Notes: a model not told the origin generated them from the sequence alone. Counted from the first letter of the stretch, positions 6,953 to 15,984 are shown. The stretch is 64,000 bases of DNA from Bacillota bacterium (GCA_026627065.1 JAPNUO010000007.1:1-64000); one strand, 5' to 3'. Translations and numbers: made by a program.

Positions 6953-8062
6953 CTATTGATGGCGAAAACTGGCCTGGAGCGCCGCCTCCAGAGCGGCGTT
7001 CGGATGAGGCAGTTCTGGAGCCATCAGGGCGAGACCCGCCCATAAGTCTGCTACGTCAAGATATCCCACGTGTCCAATGCGCACGACGGTGTCGTGCCAA
7101 GGGCCGAGGCCTCCCGAAATTTGGAGTCCGCGGGCCGCCAACGCTTTTCGCCATTGGCTCGGATTCAGCGTGGCTGGCAGCTGAAGCGCGGTGACCGTGG
7201 GGGAGGCTACCTCGTCAGCCACCAGCGGGGTCAGGCCGCCGGCAGTGGCGTAAGCCCGCACGATGTCTCGCAACTGCCGGTGTCGGGCATACCGCGCCTC
7301 TTCCCCTTCCTCCGCCAGCAACGTCAAGGCGGCATCGAGCCCATACCAAAGGGAGATGGCAGGGGTGTACGGCAGCCGCCCCTTGAGGTAGGGGGTGCAG
7401 TCGAAGTAAAAGCGACCCGGTCGCTTAGCCAAGACAGCGTCCCGTCCCCGATCGGAAAACCCCAACATGGTCAAGCCTGGGGGGCACATGAATCCCTTCT
7501 GGGACGCAGCAATGACCACGTCGATTCCGTCCTCTAAGGTGAGGGGAATGGACGGGACGCCGCTAATGCTGTCCACCAAAACCAGGATCGTCGAGCCAGC
7601 GCGCTTTAGTGCGGCGGCAACATCTGCCACCGGATTTAACACGCCTGTCGATGTTTCGTTGTGGGTTAGTAAGACCGCACGATACGCGAACCCTTCCAGT
7701 CTGGAGAGAACATCGGCGGTGTCAAAGGCTTGTCCCCAGGGAATCTCAAGACGGTCGACAATGATGCCGTGCGCCTCCGCAATTTCGCTGAACCGGCGGC
7801 CGAATAACCCGGTCTCGACGGCCAGGACGCGGTCGCCAGGAGCTAATAAGTTTTGCACGGCGGCCTCCAATCCGCCGGTACCCGAGGCAGGAAAGATGGC
7901 GACGTGTTGCCCGGACGGCGCTCCGAAGACTGCTGCTAGCTTTTCCACGACGCGGGTTTGGACTTCTTCAAACAGGGCCCCCCGGTGGTCCGTCATGGCC
8001 GTCAACATAGCTTGTTCGACCGCATTCGGCACGGGTGTGGGCCCTGGCAGCAAAATATGCAT
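6953..8062 (-). CDS. Class V aminotransferase, likely serving in serine synthesis
   Basis: PLP enzyme of the alanine-glyoxylate/serine-pyruvate aminotransferase group (369 residues). The fold is marked by PGPTPVPNAVEQAM at the start, FPASGTGGLEAA near residue 60, LVDSISGVPS (PLP-binding Asp) and ASQKGFMCPPG, where the lysine forms the Schiff base. Family members act on glyoxylate or on phosphohydroxypyruvate. Here the gene is the first of an operon with serA behind a serine-type T-box, so it probably replaces SerC as phosphoserine aminotransferase. That role is inferred from context; a PucG-type purine-catabolic role is the alternative. The ATG follows AAGGAGGGTCATC. Confidence 0.88.
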   Translation of the reverse strand: MHILLPGPTPVPNAVEQAMLTAMTDHRGALFEEVQTRVVEKLAAVFGAPSGQHVAIFPASGTGGLEAAVQNLLAPGDRVLAVETGLFGRRFSEIAEAHGIIVDRLEIPWGQAFDTADVLSRLEGFAYRAVLLTHNETSTGVLNPVADVAAALKRAGSTILVLVDSISGVPSIPLTLEDGIDVVIAASQKGFMCPPGLTMLGFSDRGRDAVLAKRPGRFYFDCTPYLKGRLPYTPAISLWYGLDAALTLLAEEGEEARYARHRQLRDIVRAYATAGGLTPLVADEVASPTVTALQLPATLNPSQWRKALAARGLQISGGLGPWHDTVVRIGHVGYLDVADLWAGLALMAPELPHPNAALEAALQASFRHQ

Positions 8063-8089
8063 GATGACCCTCCTTCCAATCTGGGAGGG

Positions 8090-8314
8090 GCGGAAAAAAC
8101 AGAAAACCCGCCCCTCGTGCTAGGGACGGTAAAGATTTACCGCGGTGCCACCCTAATTGGCGGAGACTCTCCACCCACTCATTAACCGGTTCGCCGGTGA
8201 CGATCGACTCCTCGCCGATATCCTCCCGAGTGGAATCGGATTCCGCAAGGTTACAGGTTTCCATCCTCCCCGCTTTCTGAAAACCTCCACGGAATTCTTC
8301 TCGTTCATCGGTTT
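8090..8314 (-). ncRNA. T-box riboswitch, serine-type specifier
   Basis: On the minus strand the T-box AGGGTGGCACCGCGG ends at 8139. The terminator pairs CCGTCCCT (8129-8122) with AGGGGCGG (8115-8108) and is followed by a T-rich tract. Stem I folds by eye as CCGAT/ATCGG at its base, then CGAG/CTCG, ATTCCG/CGGAAT and AGGTTT/AAACCT. The 3' side of the specifier loop reads TCC (complement of 8232-8234) followed by A, a serine codon. It leads the aminotransferase-serA operon, so low charged tRNA-Ser would allow readthrough. Confidence 0.9.
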
Positions 8315-8320
8315 GACGTT

Positions 8321-8349
8321 ATTATGCCAAATGTCGCCGGAGATGTAAA
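8321..8349 (-). promoter_or_regulatory. SigA-type promoter of the serine operon
   Basis: On the minus strand TTTACA (8349-8344), a 17-base spacer and CATAAT (8326-8321) stand just upstream of the serine T-box leader. From 8350 to 8440 nothing else is recognised. Confidence 0.65.
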
Positions 8350-8440
8350 GCATCGACGCCACCTGCATCGCCGCCGTCGACGAGCGCAACCGATTCCAGC
8401 GCGCTGATTGGCACCGACCGACAGAAAGATCGCCTCTGTT

Positions 8441-8464
8441 AAGGACGGGGTGATCCCCCGTCCT
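8441..8464 (-). terminator. Hairpin after the peptide-binding protein gene
   Basis: Inverted repeat AAGGACGGGG / CCCCGTCCT with a short loop, just past the end of the minus-strand gene. The following tract is only weakly T-rich, so termination strength is uncertain. Confidence 0.45.
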
Positions 8465-8480
8465 CGTTTCTGGGCGTCTT

Positions 8481-10205
8481 TTAGTTCGAGACCCACCATT
8501 CATTGGGAAAGATCCAGCCGCCAATTTCGTTGTAGGTGCGAATGGTATTATGCAAATTCTTGGCGTGGACAGTGTACGTCGGCACTTCAGGAATGTAAAT
8601 GACAGCCGGCAATTGCTTGGCGGCGTATTCTTCGTAGGCGTACATGTGCTTTAAGGTGTTTTGGTAGTTGGCCGGCTGGTAAGTTGCCTCGATGAGCTTG
8701 TTCATCGTTTCGCTCGAGTAGTCGCCGGAGTTTTCCGCCGCGTTGGTCAAAAACAACACGCCGCCCGACGGATAGGCTGAAGCGTAGCCCCAACCCCCAT
8801 TCCAATTGAGGACCTGCCACTTATTGGCATCGCTGGTGCTGTAAGAAATCACGGTGTCGAACGGCTGGTACACGATATTGGCGATAATGCCTTCCTTCTG
8901 CCAGTCTTGCTTGAGCAGTTGGTCGACGTCGTCGTAGCTGTGGCTGCCTGAGGCGCAGTACATGGTAAATTCGAGCTTGATGCCGTTTTTGGTCATGACC
9001 CCGTTGACCAGGTGCCATCCGGCCTTCTCCAGGATTTCTTTTCCTTTCCGGGGGTTGAACGGATACGGAGGGGTTTTGAGCGCAGGATCAAAAAAGGGAT
9101 TCGGAGGCTCAGTGGCCAAGGTAGTGTCCACCATGGCTGCATAACCATGGTAAATCGTCTTGATGATGCCGGGTTCGTCTACGCCCATTTGCAGCGCTTG
9201 GCGCACGGGGAGCTGCTGAAAGGCTTTGCCAATGCCGTTTGGGGCCTTGGGGCTGAGGTTTAGCTGAATATAGTTGAACCCTAAGGAATACTCGGGCTTA
9301 AACACATCGTTGGGAAGTTCGCTCATATCGCCGAGATAGGAGGCGGGAAGATACCCGTAATTAATGGTCCCCTCTCTGAGCCCTTCGAACTCGGTCGCGT
9401 CCGACGTTTCATACTGGAAAATGAGCTTGCTCAAATACGCTTTATGGCCACCGAAGCGGGTATTGGGCACAAACTCCCAGAAATCGTTGGGCGACATGCT
9501 GTGAAACTTCCAAGGGCCGTCCACTACACGATATACCGGGTTATTGGGCGAATTGGAGACCGAATTGATGAAGGCCATTTCTTTGGTCATGTTGTGGGGA
9601 TATTTATCCCAGACGGCCTTGGGCACGGGGATAATTTCGCCAATGCCGTTGCGAATGAACCATTGCTGGTTCACCGGCTTGGTGGTGGTGATGACGACGG
9701 TGTGAGGGCCGTCTGCGGTCACCGATTTCCAGTCGTTGGGCATGCCGCCCGATCCCTGCCCTGCAAATGTCCAGGCGTAATTTTCGTTGGGCAGACTTCC
9801 CGCGCGCATGATGTCATAGGTAAAAACCACGTCGCTAGCGGTTACGGGCGCTCCGTTGGACCAATGGTATTTGGGATTAAGATGGACGACGAACCGGGTG
9901 CCGGCACTGTTGTAGGTGACGGACGAGGCGAGACCATAATACGTGCTTAGGTGGTTGGTGGGGCCGAAGTAAACGAGAGGAAGATACGAGAGCTCCGTAA
10001 TTTCCGAGTTGATGGTGCTGTCGGCCTGCAAAGACAAGAGGGGAAAGAACCAGTTGGGTGATGTCTGAACCGGCAAAGCGACCACCGCCGTGCCGCCGGA
10101 AGCGGGTGCCGTGCCGGCATTGGTCAACGACCCTTGAGCGCCGCACCCAGCGGCTAGGAGGGCCACTGATGCCAGGGCTAACGCGGGACGAAACACACGT
10201 CGCAC
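8481..10205 (-). CDS. Peptide/nickel-type ABC substrate-binding lipoprotein (SBP_bac_5)
   Basis: A 574-residue extracellular solute-binding protein of the oligopeptide/dipeptide type. A basic N-terminus and hydrophobic core end in the lipobox LLAAGC near residue 21. The family core follows: TSPNWFFPLL, YHWSNGAPVTASDVVFTYD (typical SBP_bac_5 segment), VRQALQMGVDEPGI and a long tail with GGWGYASAYPSGG. It would bind a peptide or similar ligand outside the membrane and deliver it to a permease. No permease or ATPase gene adjoins it, so it is an orphan binding protein. A GGAGG-containing SD precedes the ATG. Confidence 0.88.
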   Translation of the reverse strand: MRRVFRPALALASVALLAAGCGAQGSLTNAGTAPASGGTAVVALPVQTSPNWFFPLLSLQADSTINSEITELSYLPLVYFGPTNHLSTYYGLASSVTYNSAGTRFVVHLNPKYHWSNGAPVTASDVVFTYDIMRAGSLPNENYAWTFAGQGSGGMPNDWKSVTADGPHTVVITTTKPVNQQWFIRNGIGEIIPVPKAVWDKYPHNMTKEMAFINSVSNSPNNPVYRVVDGPWKFHSMSPNDFWEFVPNTRFGGHKAYLSKLIFQYETSDATEFEGLREGTINYGYLPASYLGDMSELPNDVFKPEYSLGFNYIQLNLSPKAPNGIGKAFQQLPVRQALQMGVDEPGIIKTIYHGYAAMVDTTLATEPPNPFFDPALKTPPYPFNPRKGKEILEKAGWHLVNGVMTKNGIKLEFTMYCASGSHSYDDVDQLLKQDWQKEGIIANIVYQPFDTVISYSTSDANKWQVLNWNGGWGYASAYPSGGVLFLTNAAENSGDYSSETMNKLIEATYQPANYQNTLKHMYAYEEYAAKQLPAVIYIPEVPTYTVHAKNLHNTIRTYNEIGGWIFPNEWWVSN

Positions 10206-10358
10206 AAAATGACCTCCTTAGGACAATCTCGATGTCGAGGGACACCCCCCGCGGTGTTCATCGGGAATCAGGATTCGCGTTTTGGGGGCCAAGTTCCTGC
10301 TTAAGGCCGAACATGCCGCGAGGAAAGCCCAGGTAATTATTTGTCAACGGGGATTTAC

Positions 10359-10397
10359 ACGCATTTCTTGGCGTTTTGCGTGTTCTTAGGGTATGAT
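10359..10397 (+). promoter_or_regulatory. Promoter of the ParB-like gene, inside an inverted repeat
   Basis: TTGGCG (10368-10373), an 18-base spacer and TATGAT (10392-10397). The -35 box lies in the loop of a perfect inverted repeat, CACGCA (10359-10364) with TGCGTG (10378-10383), which may be an operator. The 10206-10358 stretch holds only the leader of the divergent gene. Confidence 0.5.
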
Positions 10398-10427
10398 GTC
10401 ATCGACCAAAGAGGATGGTGACGTTTT

Positions 10428-11708
10428 ATGCGCGATCCCACTGATGATATTGTGGGAACGTGTCAGCGATGTGGGGCGCCGCTCACCCCCCGAGATATTT
10501 TAAGCACGGGGCAGGGGCGTTTGTGCCCGGCGTGCTGGGCCGCCCGTTCGCAGACAGAAGACCGGGCGCCGGCGCCGGCCCCCCCATCGCCCACGACCCC
10601 GACACATTCTGACACAAGGAGGCCGAGCATGTCCCCTCGTCGTCGTTCCCCGGCGTCGTCGCCGGCTACGTCTCCCGACGCGTTAGCCCAACAGATTCGC
10701 ACCACCTTGGAATCCGTGCAGCCTGCCGCCCCGGTGGCGGAACCCCCGCCGCGCCCGACGCCGGACCCCGCGTCCGCGGTCGCCGAAGAGCGGCAGATTC
10801 TGGCGCAGGACATTTTGTTGAAGGATATTGACCCGCGGGGGAGCAACGTGCGCACCCGCATGAATCCCGAAGAATTGGAGAATTTGGTGGCGAGCATTCG
10901 CCAGCACGGGCTCTTGGAACCCATTTTGGTGCAGGCGTTGCCCAAGTCCCGGGGCTACCGGTACCGGCTGATTGCCGGGTTTCGCCGCGTGGCCGCCTGC
11001 CGGCAAGTGCCGCTGACGGTGGTGCCCGCGCGGATTATCGTGGGTCCCTTGGACGAGACCGAAATTCAGCAATTGCAGCTGACGGAAAACTTGCAGCGCG
11101 AAGCCATGACCATTCACGATATCGTGGCGTCGATTGAGGCGCTGCGGGCGGCCGGCTGGACGCAGCAGCAAGTGGCGGAGCGGTTGAACTTCAGCGTGGC
11201 CAAGGTGCGGGTGTACTTGCAGCTGGGGGAGGTCATGCGCAAGAACAAGAAGCTGGCGCAGTACATTGACCAAGGGCTGTTGGGCATTGCGCACTTTCAG
11301 GCAGCCTACGAGCTCATCACGAAAACCCGCCGGAAACTCGACACCTATGTGGAGAGCGAGGCGGTGAAACAGGAGATTTTAGAGCAAGCCGAAAAACTCT
11401 TTCTCGCCATGCTCGACCGGTTGATGGCGGAACAGCGCCTGACGGTGCGCACCATCACCCAAGAGGTGTCGCGGCTGCTAGCGCTGGCGGGGATGGGAGA
11501 GACCGCCGAGGAGGCGCTGGCGGCCCCGGAGCCGCCAGCCCGCCCGCTGCCGGTCAAAGCGGTACTGACCAGTTTTCAGCGCTTGCCCATCCAGCAGCTG
11601 GGCGCGGAGGAACTCAAAGAAGTGATTACCGTAGGGCAGGCGCAAATTCGCTTGGCGCAAGCGCGGTTAAAGGAGCTGGAAGGAGAGACGTCGGGCAAGG
11701 CCAAGTGA
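10428..11708 (+). CDS. Orphan ParB/Spo0J-like protein with N-terminal zinc ribbon
   Basis: The 426-residue protein starts with a zinc-ribbon pattern (CQRCGAPL about residue 12, CPACW about residue 36) and a Pro-rich linker. A ParB N-terminal (CTPase-type) domain at about 130-230 follows, including VRTRMNPEELENLVASIRQHG, the GYRYRLIAGFRRVAAC box and the QLTENLQREAM helix. Next comes a KorB-like HTH (WTQQQVAERLNFSVAKVRVYL). The end (residues 310-426) is helical and Ala/Glu-rich. ParB normally binds parS sites with a ParA ATPase, but no parA or canonical parS is nearby. It may be a nucleoid-associated regulator rather than a partition protein. The start follows a weak SD. Confidence 0.8.
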   Translation: MRDPTDDIVGTCQRCGAPLTPRDILSTGQGRLCPACWAARSQTEDRAPAPAPPSPTTPTHSDTRRPSMSPRRRSPASSPATSPDALAQQIRTTLESVQPAAPVAEPPPRPTPDPASAVAEERQILAQDILLKDIDPRGSNVRTRMNPEELENLVASIRQHGLLEPILVQALPKSRGYRYRLIAGFRRVAACRQVPLTVVPARIIVGPLDETEIQQLQLTENLQREAMTIHDIVASIEALRAAGWTQQQVAERLNFSVAKVRVYLQLGEVMRKNKKLAQYIDQGLLGIAHFQAAYELITKTRRKLDTYVESEAVKQEILEQAEKLFLAMLDRLMAEQRLTVRTITQEVSRLLALAGMGETAEEALAAPEPPARPLPVKAVLTSFQRLPIQQLGAEELKEVITVGQAQIRLAQARLKELEGETSGKAK

Positions 11709-11797
11709 TCCGCTCCCGTGTGTTGGTGTGGGCAGGACAGGCTGCCTGAGCGATGCCGATACCCTTTGGTTGTCGGGCAGCCGGCGCCCATCCTGCA

Positions 11798-11827
11798 GGG
11801 TGGCCGATGAGGTGAAATCGGCCACCC
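11798..11827 (+). terminator. Hairpin between parB-like gene and Dabb gene
   Basis: Perfect arms GGGTGGCCG (11798-11806) and CGGCCACCC (11819-11827), followed by a pyrimidine-rich tract (CTTCTTCCTTTG). Likely the terminator of the ParB-like gene. Confidence 0.55.
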
Positions 11828-11909
11828 CTTCTTCCTTTGTCTTGAATTCGCCTGGTATTTCACATCTTGAGCGATGTGGTTGGATTGTGATGAACGAGGA
11901 GAGAGGAAC

Positions 11910-12215
11910 GTGCAGGCTCTACAACATATTGTTTTAATTAAATTTCCCCGTGAATTGAGCCGTGATGAGCGCGCGTGGATTGACCAATTGATTTCGCGAT
12001 GGCCGGCAGAGATCGGAGGCATTACCCGGCTGCACTGGGGCCAAGATGTGAGCGGGCGCAGTCGCGGATATCAACTGGCTTTGGTCATGGAATTTGCGTC
12101 AGAAGAAGCTGCCCGCCGGTATCACCCGCACCCCCTGCACCAGGAATTTGCCCAATGGGTTGGCCAGCAAGGCGGCGAGGTACTGGCATTTGATTTCCCG
12201 ATCGATGGCGACTAG
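11910..12215 (+). CDS. Dabb (stress-responsive A/B barrel) domain protein
   Basis: From the GTG at 11910 (SD GAGGAGAGAGG) the product is 101 residues. It opens with QALQHIVLIKFP, the usual first strand of Dabb domains, and has LHWGQDVS and a YQLALVMEFAS strand later, followed by HPLHQEFAQW. These are small dimeric ferredoxin-like barrels whose roles vary. An ATG at 11874 would add 12 residues but has no SD. The gene stands alone between the ParB-like and phosphatase genes. Confidence 0.75.
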   Translation: MQALQHIVLIKFPRELSRDERAWIDQLISRWPAEIGGITRLHWGQDVSGRSRGYQLALVMEFASEEAARRYHPHPLHQEFAQWVGQQGGEVLAFDFPIDGD

Positions 12216-12363
12216 GGCGGATTTCGTCAAGTTCTTCCTGCGGTTTTGACTGACGGCTAGACTTATCGTCCATCTACTTTTCCTGCGGTAGCGTCTTCGC
12301 GTGGACTTCAGGAAAAAGCGATTAAAACGCCTTGCACAGGCATTTCGGGGAAGGGGAAGGGTT

Positions 12364-13485
12364 ATGAACAAACTTGCGGCGACGCTCGCCGATCTTCTGC
12401 CCAATGTGTGGCCGCTGTTTTCCGCTGAAGCTCCCTCCCCGCGGGTACATTTGCCGACGCGCGCACGTCCTGGTGAAATCGATCACCTGGTTTTATGGGT
12501 GATTGACGGGCTAGGCTATGATCAGGTGGTCCGGGCGCTCCAGGACGGCTTGATGCCCCATTTGGCGAGGGTGTTAAGGTCTCCCCTAAACCAGTGGCAT
12601 CCCATCAAATCGGTCAGCCCCTCGGTAACACCGGTCGCGCTGGCGAGTTTGCTCACGGGGACGGTTCCCGCGGTGCATGGCCTCTTGGGGCAGGTCATGT
12701 ATTGGAACAACGCGGTGGTCGACGTGTTGCACGGCCCCCTTCCCGAGGGGTTTGCGCTGGCTGCCGCTCCGGCTGGCGTCACCGCGCGGCGCTTGGGCGT
12801 TTCATATCGCGTGGTGCTGGAGCACCGGTTGAGATCCGGCCCTTTGACGCAGGTGTTGCACCGCGAGGTAGAGGGCATTGACACGTACATTCGGGATTCA
12901 GGCCTGCCGGTGATTGTCAACGGCCTGTTGCGCCGCATGCCGCGCGGCGTCATTTATGTGTACTCGTCAGGAATTGATAGCATTAATCATCAACGCGGGG
13001 CGTACGGCGAGGAATGGCGCGCCGAAATTGCAGCGCTGGATCGCGCCTTGGCGGCCATGACCGCGCTCCGCGAACGCGGTACGGTGCTTTGGATTACCGC
13101 GGACCATGGGCATGTTCCGGTGAAGGGAGTGATTCCCTATGATCAAGTGCGGGAGCTCGTGCCATGGCTTCCAAGCCGAGCAGCCCGCCTGGGCCCTGCC
13201 ATTTCTGTGGATGTGAAGGACGCAGTAGAGTTTGCGCAAGTTCTTAAAACCGTGACGCCAGCGACCGTGGAAATTGTGGATGTCTCCCAAGTTGTTGCCG
13301 AGGGATATTTCGGCGCACCAGCGTTGGGCGTTTTCCAAAGCCGGCTCGGGACCCATTTGGTACGTCCAGAACCCGGATGGACTTGGGCAGAGAACGCGGA
13401 AGAAAGCGCGCTATGGGGCCACGGCGGAGCGAGCCAGGCAGAAATGGAAGTGCCATGGATCGAAGTATTCTTGTCAGCCGGTTAA
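12364..13485 (+). CDS. Alkaline-phosphatase-superfamily phosphodiesterase/phosphatase
   Basis: A 373-residue member of the type I phosphodiesterase/nucleotide pyrophosphatase group. Metal-ligand motifs are in order: VIDGLGYD (first Asp), SPSVTPVALASLLTG (Thr nucleophile), SSGIDSINHQRG (Asp and His), TADHGH (Asp-His) and LWGHGG (final His). It would hydrolyse a phosphomonoester or diester using two metal ions; the substrate is unknown. No signal peptide is evident, so it is probably cytoplasmic. The ATG at 12364 follows GGGGAAGGG. A GTG at 12301 in frame is less likely. Confidence 0.85.
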   Translation: MNKLAATLADLLPNVWPLFSAEAPSPRVHLPTRARPGEIDHLVLWVIDGLGYDQVVRALQDGLMPHLARVLRSPLNQWHPIKSVSPSVTPVALASLLTGTVPAVHGLLGQVMYWNNAVVDVLHGPLPEGFALAAAPAGVTARRLGVSYRVVLEHRLRSGPLTQVLHREVEGIDTYIRDSGLPVIVNGLLRRMPRGVIYVYSSGIDSINHQRGAYGEEWRAEIAALDRALAAMTALRERGTVLWITADHGHVPVKGVIPYDQVRELVPWLPSRAARLGPAISVDVKDAVEFAQVLKTVTPATVEIVDVSQVVAEGYFGAPALGVFQSRLGTHLVRPEPGWTWAENAEESALWGHGGASQAEMEVPWIEVFLSAG

Positions 13486-14225
13486 GTTCGCTTTGCGTCC
13501 CTTCTCGACCGGCAGCCATTTAATATCCCTTTTCGTCACAGAGGTCTACTCTGAACAGAGGCGAATAAGGCGTTAACGCCGTGCAACCAGCGTTATTGCG
13601 AGTAATGGGGAGCGCGCACAAAAACCTGAGCTGCTGTTTTCTGCCTTCCTCTTGCAACTGAATGACATAAAGTTGACCCCGTCGTCCAAGGCCTCAAACA
13701 TTGAAACGAGACGCTCGCGGAACACGGGATCGCCGGTCAATAGGTGAGGCAACACGCGCGAAACGGCCGGCCGCAATAAACATATCGGTTGTGGTTCCAA
13801 ACGAGGCTTCGATGAGACGATGACGGGGTGTAGTTCGCCGGCACAATGGCCAGCGCGGCTTGCGCTGTCGGGCCCTCGCGCGTACCGTCGACAGCGTGGC
13901 GGCAAGGCTGGCTGCCTTCATTCATCTGCGCGGTTCTCGACCCATGGCCAGTCGCGTCCCAGGGATGGCGCCCGTGAAGATTTCATGTAAAGCTCCGGGG
14001 TTATAGAGGTGCAAAGTCTCTTCTCGTTGTTATTCTTAGTGAACCCGAAAAGCGTGAGCGTGTCTCCTTTTTGATGCAGGGAGGCCGTCGAGCTTTGGCA
14101 TTAACGGTGAATATCCGGTAGCTAAGCGAAGATGACCTGAAGATTCTCCAAGTTCTCGTTGATTTTTTGGCTGACGTCGTCAATGGCAGGGCGGTACTGT
14201 GGAGAAAGAAGGAGGGTGAGGCGCA
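13486..14225. other. 740-bp gap without a confident gene
   Basis: Only short overlapping frames are present. A minus-strand frame around 13573-13905 contains a protein-like piece (HLLTGDPVFRERLVSMFEALDD), but neighbouring frames must be joined to extend it and no family is recognised. It may be the relic of a lost gene. Weak SD AGAAGGAGGGTGAG at the right edge serves the next gene. Confidence 0.4.
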
Positions 14226-14996
14226 ATGATCGCTTCCCAAGAGCTACAGCAATATTGGGAGCAAGGGTATGTCGTGTTGCCCGATTGTTTGGATGCTTCC
14301 GTGCTTGACGAGGTCGAATCCCGACTGGATTATTACGATGCTGACCACCACGAGCGCCTCTTGGGGGTCGGCAAAGAAGGCATCTCTCGCGCCAACGAGA
14401 TCGCGTTTACAGCGAATCTGGCTGGGAAGGATAGGGTATTGGCGGAATTTGTCGGTTCGGATCCCTTTGTCGAACTGGCCACCCGGATTCTAGGACCGAA
14501 CGTCCAACTCTATTGGGATCAGGCGGTCTACAAACGTCCGGAAACAGCCCAAGACTTTCCTTGGCACCAAGATACGGGGTATGTGCCCACCGATCCCGCC
14601 CATTATTTGACGTGCTGGATTCCGTTAGTCGACGCGACAATAGACAACGGGTGCATCTGGGTCATACCGGGGAGTCATCGCCAGGGAATGGTGACGCATC
14701 AGCCCACAGCCTTGGGCTTGCAGTGTTATTTCGGGCCAGACCGCGGAGTTCCGGTCCCGGTCTCCCGCGGATCCGTCATCGCCTTTAGTTCGTTATTGTT
14801 TCATCGCAGTGGACCCAATGTCAGTTCTCAAATGCGCAAAGCTTACGTCGTCCAATTTTCCGTGGAGCATGCCAAACACGCGCTGACCGGTGAGGAGTTT
14901 CATAATGGTCCTGTGATCGCTCGCGGCGGACGTCGGGTGCTGTCCTCTCCGCCGCATGACGATGCTACGACGAATTCTCAGGGGGACGAGGGGTAG
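14226..14996 (+). CDS. Phytanoyl-CoA dioxygenase (PhyH) family protein
   Basis: An Fe(II)/2-oxoglutarate oxygenase of 256 residues. The facial triad is visible as WHQDTGY (His-x-Asp, about residue 113) and LLFHRSGPN (distal His, about residue 197), and RKAYVVQFS supplies the 2-oxoglutarate-binding arginine. The opening, EQGYVVLPDCLD, is typical. The family hydroxylates small molecules such as CoA thioesters or ectoine, and the substrate here is unknown. It is convergent with the AraC regulator, overlapping its end by 19 bases, and sits beside the galactoside locus without clear functional link. Confidence 0.88.
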   Translation: MIASQELQQYWEQGYVVLPDCLDASVLDEVESRLDYYDADHHERLLGVGKEGISRANEIAFTANLAGKDRVLAEFVGSDPFVELATRILGPNVQLYWDQAVYKRPETAQDFPWHQDTGYVPTDPAHYLTCWIPLVDATIDNGCIWVIPGSHRQGMVTHQPTALGLQCYFGPDRGVPVPVSRGSVIAFSSLLFHRSGPNVSSQMRKAYVVQFSVEHAKHALTGEEFHNGPVIARGGRRVLSSPPHDDATTNSQGDEG

Positions 14997-15832
14997 TGGT
15001 TGCGCTGACGGCGGAGGTGACGGCGATATGCGGTAGGGGCTAGGCCCGTGGATTGTTTGAACCAGCGCGAAAAGTATGCAGGATCGTTCATGCCGCAAGC
15101 CCGGGCGATGTGTTCGATGGCCTCGTCGGTGGTCTGAAGAAGCATGGACGCGCGTTCCAATCGTATGCGCCGAAGCATTTGTCCGGGAGAGATGCCGTAC
15201 GTTTGGCGAAACACCTTGTGAAAATAATTGGGGTGCCAGTGGACGATATCCGCGAGTTCGGCCAGCCGCAGCGGTTGGTCCAAATGCTCGTGCATGAAAC
15301 GGATGACCGCGGGGAACCTATCGGCGTGCGTTTGAAGAGGCTCAGGGCGTGGCGGACTGCCACGATCTTCCCAATCGTTCAGGATCTGAAGAACGAGGTC
15401 GTAGGCTGACGCAGCTACGCGGGCGTTGCGAAGGGGATGGTGGATGTCCTGCCAGGCGAGCAACAGTTTTGCAAACTGCGCTGAATAGCCGGCGGGATTT
15501 TTTAACGTGACGACCGGAAACACAGGAAACAATCGCAAGAGCTCGACATGGTTTTCATCCCATAGGTCGGCCATAAACCACTCGTGTTCGCCAGGAAACT
15601 CAGCGTATTCCGAGAAGGGAAGAGAGGGCGGGTGAACCATCACATCGCCAGCCTGAGCTATAAAGCATAATCCCTGGGAGCTCGTTTTCACCGTTCCGCA
15701 GCGCACATGGCTAATAATCCAGGAGGGATGACTCAAGTTCTGCAAATTCAGCGACTGGTAAACAGATCGGGCCACCTCGTAAATGGACAACCGAATTTGA
15801 TGATGACACGCAAGCGAAGGGTGAGCGGGCAT
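14978..15832 (-). CDS. AraC-family transcriptional regulator of the galactoside operon
   Basis: About 284 residues from the ATG at 15832. The N-terminal half has a cupin-like sensor pattern (AQAGDVMVHPPSLPFSEY), and the C-terminal 100 residues form the double HTH of AraC proteins: LRLAELADIVHWHPNYFHKVF and then IEHIARACGMNDPAYFSRWFK. It is the last gene of the minus-strand operon carrying the permeases, binding protein and two beta-galactosidases, so it probably senses a sugar and activates them. An ATG at 15847 in the same frame is possible. The frame open further upstream lacks SD support. Confidence 0.85.
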   Translation of the reverse strand: MPAHPSLACHHQIRLSIYEVARSVYQSLNLQNLSHPSWIISHVRCGTVKTSSQGLCFIAQAGDVMVHPPSLPFSEYAEFPGEHEWFMADLWDENHVELLRLFPVFPVVTLKNPAGYSAQFAKLLLAWQDIHHPLRNARVAASAYDLVLQILNDWEDRGSPPRPEPLQTHADRFPAVIRFMHEHLDQPLRLAELADIVHWHPNYFHKVFRQTYGISPGQMLRRIRLERASMLLQTTDEAIEHIARACGMNDPAYFSRWFKQSTGLAPTAYRRHLRRQRNHYPSSP

Positions 15833-15984
15833 GATGACGACCCCCATCCCTAATAAAGACTTCAACGGTGAGACATTGCCTGGGCTTCGCCCAAAGAGGA
15901 GAAAGGCGATCCTGCCGTGCAATCGATTGCTCAAAAAAGTCATGCGGCAGCATCGCCTTCTCTGAACACCAACTCTTCTGCTTA

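Noticed and set aside
10206-11900. parS site near the ParB-like gene
   Set aside because: No sequence close to the TGTTCCACGTGAAACA consensus was noticed on either strand here.
13573-13905. 110-codon minus-strand ORF in the 740-bp gap
   Set aside because: A short protein-like piece is seen, but no start with SD, no known family, and neighbouring frames would have to be joined.
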